From the NCBI RefSeq assembly GCF_018853465.1, contig NZ_JABBOU010000033.1, forward strand, positions 1 through 18,904: 18,904 nt of DNA, written 5' to 3'. The stretch comes from Acidithiobacillus montserratensis (GTDB lineage: Bacteria; Pseudomonadota; Gammaproteobacteria; Acidithiobacillales; Acidithiobacillaceae). Under the pieces are notes generated by a model. It was given only the letters and a program-made list of their open reading frames with translations, was not told the origin of the DNA and ran no database searches. Numbering within the stretch: position 1 is the first letter of the stretch; the number at the start of each line of letters is the position of its first letter. This document shows positions 14,101 through 18,904 of the stretch, one piece after another. The translations under genes were made by a program, and so were the position numbers.

Positions 14101-14750
14101 AATCGCAAGCCGATTTAGCGGAACAACAACAGCAGTCAAAGCAATTGCAAACGGAGTTGGATGCGATCGATCTAGTCAAGACTTCTCTAGAGCAAAAAAA
14201 TGAAGAACTTCTTTGTAGTATCCGTGCGCTCCAAGAAAAAATAGAGCAGCAAACCCTTGAAAGTTACGAAAATGAGACGCGCCTTGCAGAGTTACAGAAA
14301 GCCTGTGAAAAATTTGAAGAAGAGAAAGTCGTAATCTCGCAGCAAAACGAGGCAATTCAGGAAGAAATCGCACTCCATCGGCAGCACCTTTATGAGCAAA
14401 GAGCACTTGCTGGTGAGCGCTTGGCGCTGGTGCAAGATGCACAAAATCAATTGGTAGAGCAGCAGCAGTTGACAAAGCGACTGCAAATAGATCTGGACAG
14501 CCTTGATCAAGCTAAGCTGTCTGTAAAACAGGAAAATGACCAGATACTTGAGGCATACCTTGCCTTGCAGGAAGAGATGGAAACTTGGCTTGTAAATAAT
14601 CAGGAAAAAGACGCTCAATTGGCCGCACTTCAAGAAACCTGCAACCGGCTTGAAGAGGAAAGAGCTATACTTTTGCAACGACAAGAGGCTGCGCGTACGC
14701 GGGGAGAAATCGTTACCATTCGACAAGCAGTAGATACCAAAAGGATCTAA
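11190..14750 (+). CDS. DUF4214 x2 / double GT2 / long coiled-coil glycosyltransferase
   Basis: The protein has 1186 residues. Order: two DUF4214 modules (about 7-57 and 71-122), a linker, GT2 domain A (about 190-395), GT2 domain B (about 445-700) and a coiled coil (about 760-1180). Domain B keeps V-S-I-I-I-P-T-R-D-R, a D-N-G-S-T-D site, N-N-D537-T-E as DXD motif, and D640-I-D642. Domain A has lost its DXD: the slot reads N282-P-A-D285, where the paralogue at 15502 has D-H-D-D. It is probably non-catalytic. The coiled coil holds four units starting at 793, 905, 1003 and 1115. DNA of the first two includes an exact 50-bp repeat. GGGGG upstream of 11190 is the ribosome site. The stop abuts a transposase relic at 14752, so the original C-terminus may be lost. 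Donor and acceptor unknown. Confidence 0.87.
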   Translation: MNLTDLMCLSDEAFLKQAYLSLLDRAIDTVGMVTHLKQLISGYPRVSILRDVYYSEEAKRSRNLADLQGLSDEDYIDAVYQRLLGRSPDPTGWQHYLAKIQTGKRKDIIGEIKRSEEYKDRHKSQITLKNALLNLFNAQDAQSFAPSRSHDDTAIPQPHTYQAWIHQYESLAAQDINDIFSKLPYSDKSAVISIVLPISGADLEHLDACIHSVKHQIYSHWELLLVEGATATEEALRKKVDEHATGDARITVVSADTATDSLQVSLNEGLKQAVGRIVLCLNPADQLPEMALWHIAQAVTDAPDAKLFYGDEDQLDEVGQRSAPYFKPDFDYYLHLAQNLTGGACVFDTEMLRSMGGFRALPEDLLFWDASLRILEQVPGSQIIHIPRILLHRRQCTEAPAIGARNGAAQEIVAEHLARRKIAAQVFAAPDLPSCNRVIFGRVEPQPKVSIIIPTRDRADLLKQCVTSIREKSTYSNYEILIVDNGSTDAATLSLLQQLGQQNVRVERLDIPFNYSTLNNFAAEKAEGEYLCFLNNDTEVLTSDWLEEMVSFAMQEHVGIVGARLWYPDGRLQHAGVITGRHGNADHIHKGLTRGETGYFGRAVLHQRFSAVTGACILLRRSIFEQASGFDEAFPVSLGDIDLCLRVQELGYANIWTPYAELLHHESASRGLDAAIHQSPRLAMETATYHARWGGKLFLDPAYNPNLSLDAEEFSPAFPPRQGRMGQLSHSTLDLLAREQFPTLKEVGTLAAQAFMQENARLRRAAVRSERLAAQLQLDILTSIQVGASARKENEETVQHLLALQEEMVALIEAHKEDEARIAGLELDKSQLHEEKAGLLREQEVARMEQAVLQQERDSLAELAIQREAELTTLQQERDEQARLVSQRQEEVDALQQTKTDLEAENEETVQHLLALQEEMERRVLEGNEKDERFSKPQDTCLLLEKERIIALHQREEQETLAAELLAWLEESQADLAEQQQQSKQLQTELDAIDLVKTSLEQKNEELLCSIRALQEKIEQQTLESYENETRLAELQKACEKFEEEKVVISQQNEAIQEEIALHRQHLYEQRALAGERLALVQDAQNQLVEQQQLTKRLQIDLDSLDQAKLSVKQENDQILEAYLALQEEMETWLVNNQEKDAQLAALQETCNRLEEERAILLQRQEAARTRGEIVTIRQAVDTKRI
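13565..13614 (+). repeat. 50-bp exact in-frame direct repeat, copy 1
   Basis: All 50 bases are identical to 13901-13950. The copies are 336 bp (112 codons) apart and in the same frame. It encodes E-N-E-E-T-V-Q-H-L-L-A-L-Q-E-E-M, the start of coiled-coil unit 1 (residues 793-808). Flanking bases differ on both sides, so the repeat is sharply bounded. Confidence 0.95.
13901..13950 (+). repeat. 50-bp exact in-frame direct repeat, copy 2
   Basis: Identical to 13565-13614 and encoding residues 905-920, the start of coiled-coil unit 2. Perfect identity at synonymous sites points to recent duplication or gene conversion, because units 3 and 4 (from 1003 and 1115) have diverged at the DNA level. Recombination between the copies would add or remove exactly 112 residues without a frameshift. 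Confidence 0.95.
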
Positions 14751-14751
14751 C

Positions 14752-14984
14752 AGGGAGCCTGTTTCCACAACCGCAGCCAATTTGGTCTCGACAGACCAAC
14801 CTTCTGCTATTTTCTTGTTCACTACACTCATCGTTCCACTCGCTATCGCCTGCCTCCGCCAATGGTACAGGGTCACATCTGAAATGCCTTCCTGTTTGGC
14901 TAATTCCGGTATCGATAGGTCGGATGACAATAACATCTTCTGCAATTGCTGTGAAGTTGGATATTTATCAATTTGCTATCTCAT
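14752..14984 (-). pseudogene. Truncated transposase (orfA-like, helix-turn-helix) relic
   Basis: Reading the minus strand from the ATG at 14984-14982, codon 3 is a TAG stop (14978-14976). The frame then continues through Q-K-M-L-L-S-S-D-L-S-I-P-E-L-A-K, I-S-D-V-T-L-Y-H-W-R-R-Q and A-E-G-W-S-V-E-T-K-L-A-A-V-V-E-T. This is the N-terminal helix-turn-helix of an IS3-like transposase orfA protein. Homology ends around E-T-G-S-L at about 14752. Beyond that the minus frame is only antisense to the coiled-coil gene. The element is therefore missing its 3' part and has a nonsense codon. Family assignment is by recognition of the motif pattern only. Confidence 0.7.
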
Positions 14985-15000
14985 GAAATAGAGCGCAAAC

Positions 15001-15019
15001 AGTAAACGCAATGTTTACT
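15001..15019. repeat. Short inverted repeat, 7-base arms
   Basis: AGTAAAC (15001-15007) and GTTTACT (15013-15019) are perfect complements separated by GCAAT. It lies just upstream of the transposase relic's start codon, so it may belong to the IS leader or end. No T-run follows on the plus strand, so it is not a convincing terminator. Confidence 0.45.
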
Positions 15020-15230
15020 TGTGGTTACCAAATTAAACACACAAATGGCCCGTTTTATTTTGGTTAGTTTATAATGGTTTGCTTTTATTGATGTATTTTT
15101 AATTGGTAAGAAAAATAATATAGGCATATTTCTTGCTATGCTTATTTGTTATTTATTTTTTGTATGCTGGATATGCTCCATGCAGGTGTAGAGCAAGCGC
15201 GAGGAATAATGTGAATAGTTCAGATGCACG
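15020..15230. other. AT-rich non-coding island between transposase relic and manC relic
   Basis: No credible gene is seen on either strand. Bases 15061-15120 contain only 12 G/C out of 60. A perfect TATAAT at 15070-15075 could be a -10 box, but no fitting -35 element is seen. The island lies in the 751-base gap between the 1186-residue transferase gene (ends 14750) and the double-GT2 gene (starts 15502). It could be leftover foreign DNA or a promoter region for the downstream transferase. Confidence 0.5.
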
Positions 15231-15470
15231 ACCGCAAATGAGGATACTGGTGATGAGCATCGTACCCGTCATTCTAACTATTGGCACCGGTTCCCGCCTG
15301 TGACCCTAGGCCCGCAAGTCTTCTGCTAAAGCTTTTGTGGCCCTGCCCGATGGGGAAAGGCCCAACCAGAAAACCCTGCGGCTGGTCTGTGACATCAAAG
15401 GCGACGCGCTATTACTGGCTATCACCAACCGCAATTACTACTTCCAGGCCCGCGATACCTTGTGCCGAGG
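15231..15470 (+). pseudogene. manC: Decayed duplicate of the manC 5' end
   Basis: The segment aligns without a gap to 427-647 of the manC region at a constant offset of 14804 bases, and the match fades by about 15470 (manC 666). Translation from ATG 15253 gives M-S-I-V-P-V-I-L, G-T-G-S-R-L, then two stops in frame (TGA 15301-15303, TAG 15307-15309). Clear manC residues follow: F-V-A-L-P-D-G-E, Q-K-T-L-R, D-I-K-G-D-A and N-Y-Y-F. It therefore covers about the first 70 codons of manC plus the leader. Identity ends 32 bases before the double-GT2 gene at 15502. It is non-functional as a protein. The leader with ATGAGGA is still present, so residual transcription or translation signals may remain. 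Confidence 0.9.
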
Positions 15471-15501
15471 TTCCCACTATTAATAATGGACGGAATATAC
15501 A

Positions 15502-17940
15502 ATGCAACCACTAATTGCGCGAGGCAACGATTTATTTCGTCAAAAGAGGTATGACGAAGCGCTGCAAATTTATAGTCAAGCCCTGAAAGAATGGCCGGAG
15601 ATGGGGCGGTTTATCCAATTGAATATGGCGCTGACGGATAAATGCCTTACATCAACCGATGTTAAAGATTGTATCCCACACGATTATGTATTTATTGACA
15701 ATAATCTTTGCAAACTTAAACCATATCATCAGATTGTAAAAAGTGCGTCGGATATTATCCAGTGGCTCTCCCAAGGTGAAGATCCATATTTTCTGCTAGA
15801 ATTCATCGACAAAACTCACTTATCGCCATCGTGGTACGAAGTCCAACTCTGTATGCATAGTTCGCATAAGCGTTCCTATGCAAAGTTCTATTTCGACACC
15901 GACGCTGGCTTCAACGAAACCGATGCCTTGCCCATTCCTACGGAGAATGGCCATTTATCGCGCCGCATCTTCAGGCTCGCCAAGGTTGCTCACAACATTC
16001 GTTTTGACCCGAAGGAAACAGAAGGTACCTTCTCGATCGAAACTCTGTGTTTCGACAAGATCAGCGAAGATCAGGCTAAAAACGACATGCTGCAACGGCT
16101 TATTAGCCATGATCCAGATTTGGCCGAAATGAACACGGATGATGCATGGCATCTTATCGTTTCTGGTGCCAAGGCTGTAAAACAACAGCCACTCGAACAT
16201 CTTCTCAGCCGCTATAACGAAAGCTACATCAGCCGCCCCGGCACCATTGCCTATGAAGAGTGGATCGAAACTGTTGAAGCCGCCAGCCTGCCTACACCAG
16301 AAACTGTTCAGGCCACGTTGGAGCGTATGGCAAACAAGCCGACCATCTCTTTTGTTATGCCGGTTTACAATACACCAGAAATCTACCTGCGCGCCTGCAT
16401 CGACTCCGTGCTGGCCCAGTCCTATCCGCACTGGGAACTGTGCATAGCCGATGATAATTCCTCCCTGGACCGTGTGCGCGAGGTTTTGCGGGAATATGAG
16501 CACTTGGATAACCGCATCCGCGTGGTCTATCGTCAGGAAAATGGGCATATCTCCCGCGCCTCCAACAGCGCCCTCGACATCGCTACCGGTGAATATATCG
16601 CGCTTTTAGATCACGATGATGCCCTGCCTGAGTATGCACTGTATTTCATGGCACTCGCCATCCATGAAAATCCAGATGCACAGATTGTCTATAGCGACGA
16701 AGATAAGCTCGATGCCAAAGGTCAGCGATTTGACCCCCACTTTAAGAGCGACTGGAATCCGGACCTGTTCTATTCCCAAAACTATGTATCCCACCTTGGT
16801 GTCTATCGTCGCGACCTCTTAGGCCGTGTTGGCGGTTTCCGTCCCGGTGTGGAGGGCAGCCAGGATCAAGACCTGCTGCTGCGTTGCTTGCCGCATGTAG
16901 GCCATGACCAAATCATCCACATCCCACGGGTGCTTTACCATTGGCGCACCGTAGAAGGCTCAACCGCTCTCGCCTCGGGAGAGAAAAGTTATACCACTGA
17001 TGCCGGTATCCGGGCACTCAAGGATCATTTTATGGAAAACGGTCCGCAAGGCATTGAGGTGGTAGCCGGTCTGGTACCTAACACCTATCGCGCCTTATGG
17101 CCTATTCCAGAAAACCCACCGCTGGTCAGCCTGCTCATCCCTACGCGCGACAGGAAAACCATCACGGAAGTTGCCGTGCGCAGTATACTCGACAAAAGCA
17201 CCTACCAAAATTACGAGATCATTATTCTGGATAATGGCAGTGTAGAGCCGGAAACCCTCGCATGGTTTGAAGCCATCCAGCAGGAAGATAAGCGCGTCAA
17301 GGTCATCCGTTACGATCACCCCTTCAATTACTCCGCCATCAATAATTTCGGGGTGCAGCATGCTCAGGGTAGCCTGATTGGCCTCGTTAACAACGATGTA
17401 GAAGTCATCAGCCCAGACTGGCTCACCGAAATGGTGCGTCAAGTCAGCCGGAAAGAGATTGGCTGCGTAGGTGCAAAGCTGTATTACAGCAATGACACCT
17501 TACAGCATGGCGGCGTGATTCTGGGCATAGGCGGCGTTGCCAACCATTCGCACAAACACTCAAAGCGGGACTCACCCGGTTATTTTGCGCGCTTGATCGT
17601 CACCCAGAACTTTTCCGCCGTAACCGCCGCCTGCCTGCTGGTGCGCCGTGAGGTTTACGAGCAGGTGGAGGGACTCGACGAAGACAACCTCAAGGTCGCC
17701 TTCAACGACGTCGATTTCTGCCTGAAGGTACGCGAGGCGGGCTACCGCAACCTGTGGACACCCTACGCCGAGCTCTACCACCACGAATCCATCAGCCGTG
17801 GCAGCGAAGACACCCCGGAAAAACAGACACGCTTCCGCAAGGAAGTCGAATTCATGCAGTCCAAATGGGGCGACGCCCTGAAACTGGACCCATACTACAG
17901 CCCGAACCTGACCAAGGATCGGGAAGATTTCTCTATTTGA
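15502..17940 (+). CDS. Double-GT2 glycosyltransferase with N-terminal TPR-like helix pair
   Basis: The protein has 812 residues. Residues about 3-35 resemble one TPR unit (G-N-D-L-F-R-Q-K-R-Y-D-E-A-L-Q-I-Y). Residues about 60-200 are a beta-rich domain of unknown role, with I-R-F-D-P and E-G-T-F-S-I-E-T-L. GT2 domain A (about 285-500) has I-S-F-V-M-P-V-Y-N-T, the DXD as D370-H-D372-D373, and S-Q-D-Q-D-L. Domain B (about 535-790) has V-S-L-L-I-P-T-R-D-R, N-N-D632-V-E and N-D736-V-D738. Both domains look catalytically complete, unlike the paralogue at 11190. It probably makes two linkages of the repeat unit using nucleotide sugars in the cytoplasm. The start ATG has only a weak CGGA (15491-15494). 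The upstream region holds the manC relic, so expression may depend on signals in the AT-rich island. Confidence 0.9.
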   Translation: MQPLIARGNDLFRQKRYDEALQIYSQALKEWPEMGRFIQLNMALTDKCLTSTDVKDCIPHDYVFIDNNLCKLKPYHQIVKSASDIIQWLSQGEDPYFLLEFIDKTHLSPSWYEVQLCMHSSHKRSYAKFYFDTDAGFNETDALPIPTENGHLSRRIFRLAKVAHNIRFDPKETEGTFSIETLCFDKISEDQAKNDMLQRLISHDPDLAEMNTDDAWHLIVSGAKAVKQQPLEHLLSRYNESYISRPGTIAYEEWIETVEAASLPTPETVQATLERMANKPTISFVMPVYNTPEIYLRACIDSVLAQSYPHWELCIADDNSSLDRVREVLREYEHLDNRIRVVYRQENGHISRASNSALDIATGEYIALLDHDDALPEYALYFMALAIHENPDAQIVYSDEDKLDAKGQRFDPHFKSDWNPDLFYSQNYVSHLGVYRRDLLGRVGGFRPGVEGSQDQDLLLRCLPHVGHDQIIHIPRVLYHWRTVEGSTALASGEKSYTTDAGIRALKDHFMENGPQGIEVVAGLVPNTYRALWPIPENPPLVSLLIPTRDRKTITEVAVRSILDKSTYQNYEIIILDNGSVEPETLAWFEAIQQEDKRVKVIRYDHPFNYSAINNFGVQHAQGSLIGLVNNDVEVISPDWLTEMVRQVSRKEIGCVGAKLYYSNDTLQHGGVILGIGGVANHSHKHSKRDSPGYFARLIVTQNFSAVTAACLLVRREVYEQVEGLDEDNLKVAFNDVDFCLKVREAGYRNLWTPYAELYHHESISRGSEDTPEKQTRFRKEVEFMQSKWGDALKLDPYYSPNLTKDREDFSI

Positions 17941-17944
17941 GAGA

Positions 17945-17999
17945 TGCAATAACGTATTGCCCATAATTATTTTGTTAAAAAATTTATAGTGTTATTGCA
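17945..17999. repeat. Inverted repeat with 9-base arms in intergenic AT-rich DNA
   Basis: TGCAATAAC (17945-17953) and GTTATTGCA (17991-17999) are perfect complements 37 bases apart. A competing small hairpin, GCAATA-ACG-TATTGC, occupies 17946-17960. The site sits right after the double-GT2 stop codon and before the GT8-like gene. It could reduce read-through or be an RNA stability element, but it lacks a clean T-run. Confidence 0.4.
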
Positions 18000-18035
18000 A
18001 AATGTAAAACCTTAATTGAAACGTATGGAGGATAT

Positions 18036-18881
18036 ATGAGCAGCATTAAAAACTGGTACTTCTGTTTGTCACAAGGTACAAAAAATAGGCATAATCATGA
18101 CTGGTTGACAATGGCCAAAGTGGCTGTAAGGTCTTGTAAAAAGTATACTACACTTCAGCCTAACTTGTTATATACAGGCACCCAAGATGATGTTACGGAA
18201 GCTTTAGAGAGGGAGGGTGTTAATGTAATTTATCACACATCCTCGCTGCAAAATGAGTTATATCGTAAATATAAAAATAACGAGATAGTCTATAACATAG
18301 CATTGGGCGCTTTTTTAAGATTTGAGATTCCTGTAATAACAGGTGATCATTATGCATTGTATGCGGATACTGATATTATTTTCAATTCTGGATTGTCTTT
18401 TAATAGCGAGCTCAATAAGATAAATAATTTTTTGGCGGCCCCTCAAATGTCGCAAGATGACTATGATAATGATATGAAATCAGGCGTTCTGCTCATGAAT
18501 TTGGAGCACATGAGGAGTATTTATTTTGAGTTGATTGATTTTGCCAAAACAGAGATTAAAAATAATGCGGGCGATATTCTTGATCAAGACATTCTAAGGC
18601 TATTTTTCCCAAGAAATAAAAGAAGTGATTTGCCTGCTATTTATAACTGGAAACCATATTGGGGATTTAATTTGGAGGCTGCAATAATTCATTTCCATGG
18701 ACCTAAGCCTATGCATATCAAAAAAATATTGTTTTCTGATGGGGTAATTGAAAGCATATTTGAAGAATTGTATAACAGGGATAAAGAGTCGGCGCGCTCA
18801 AAAATGAAATGCAACACCTGTGGTCCAAAGGGGCCGGAGGTGGAAGATGGGCAGCAAGTACCAGCAGTTGAGCATGGATGA
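18036..18881 (+). CDS. GT8-like glycosyltransferase, 3' end probably replaced by IS sequence
   Basis: The frame gives 281 residues. Features of GT8/GT-A retaining transferases are present: L-Y-A-D111-T-D113-I-I-F as DXD, K-S-G-V-L-L-M-N-L downstream, D-Q-D-I-L-R-L-F-F, and I-I-H-F-H-G-P-K-P near 220-235. It would transfer a hexose from a nucleotide donor. A strong GGAGG (18027-18031) precedes the ATG. The last 25 or so residues (from about K-M-K-C-N-T-C-G) do not look like the family and overlap the start of an IS30-type transposase by 35 bases. The natural C-terminus was therefore probably cut off by insertion. The catalytic core seems complete. The gene is AT-rich compared with the preceding double-GT2 gene. 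Confidence 0.75.
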   Translation: MSSIKNWYFCLSQGTKNRHNHDWLTMAKVAVRSCKKYTTLQPNLLYTGTQDDVTEALEREGVNVIYHTSSLQNELYRKYKNNEIVYNIALGAFLRFEIPVITGDHYALYADTDIIFNSGLSFNSELNKINNFLAAPQMSQDDYDNDMKSGVLLMNLEHMRSIYFELIDFAKTEIKNNAGDILDQDILRLFFPRNKRSDLPAIYNWKPYWGFNLEAAIIHFHGPKPMHIKKILFSDGVIESIFEELYNRDKESARSKMKCNTCGPKGPEVEDGQQVPAVEHG

Positions 18882-18904
18882 GAGAAATCGATTACAGAGA
18901 GGAT
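18847..18904 (+). mobile_element. 5' end of an IS30-family transposase gene
   Basis: From ATG 18847 the frame reads M-G-S-K-Y-Q-Q-L-S-M-D-E-R-N-R-L-Q-R and runs off the window. The K-Y-Q-Q-L-S-x-x-E-R start is characteristic of IS30-family transposases. GGAGG (18836-18840) lies six bases upstream. The left end of the element should lie between about 18790 and 18846, but I could not place the terminal inverted repeat. Confidence 0.75.

Noticed and set aside
14292..14750. Minus-strand continuation of the transposase frame
   Set aside because: Beyond about 14752 the frame is only antisense to the coiled-coil coding region and loses all transposase resemblance.
15281..15514. 77-codon plus-strand ORF over the manC relic
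   Set aside because: It reads the relic in a different frame from the manC homology and has no recognisable protein.

Overview
The window is part of a surface-polysaccharide (capsule or O-antigen type) locus from a Gram-negative bacterium. An inner-membrane KpsE/CtrB-type protein and a KpsM/Wzm-type ABC permease sit with GDP-mannose synthesis and several glycosyltransferases. Gene style, the DUF4214 proteins and the transposase types would fit an acidophilic proteobacterium such as Acidithiobacillus. That assignment is a guess from recognition and cannot be proved from the sequence alone.

Layout, all genes on the + strand except one transposase relic. 1-354: 3' end of a GT4 glycosyltransferase. 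446-1903: bifunctional manC. 1913-1963: a short relic of the start of the kpsE-like gene. 2038-2630: a vapBC toxin-antitoxin pair. 2671-4579: kpsE-like and kpsM-like export genes, overlapping. 4607-9673: a tightly packed low-GC run of a DUF4214 repeat protein, a double-GT4 transferase and an FkbH-like HAD protein. 9888-14750: a higher-GC pair, namely a DUF4214/coiled-coil protein and a 1186-residue DUF4214/double-GT2/coiled-coil protein. 14752-15475: a graveyard holding a truncated antisense transposase, an AT-rich island and a decayed duplicate of the manC 5' end. 15502-17940: a double-GT2 transferase. 18036-18881: a GT8-like transferase whose end runs into an IS30-type transposase that starts at 18847.

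Likely joint function (inference): ManC supplies GDP-mannose. The double-GT4 enzyme, the double-GT2 enzymes and the GT8 enzyme build a heteropolymer, possibly carrying a glyceryl-type substituent from the FkbH-like protein. KpsM (with an ATPase not in this window) and KpsE export it. Three proteins share DUF4214-type alpha-helical modules, and two of these also carry long coiled coils. They look like a scaffold or ruler set for the polymerising complex.

The locus is a mosaic. Hand counts of 60-base blocks give about 63% G+C in manC (481-540), 67% early in kpsM (3841-3900), 32% late in kpsM (4321-4380), 33% in the FkbH-like gene (8221-8280), 58% in the second DUF4214 gene (9961-10020) and 20% in the island at 15061-15120. 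Duplicated gene starts (manC, kpsE), an exact 50-bp in-frame repeat and two transposase traces show repeated rearrangement. The most interesting signal is the coiled coil of the 1186-residue protein, whose four repeat units are spaced 112, 98 and 112 residues apart, all exact multiples of seven.
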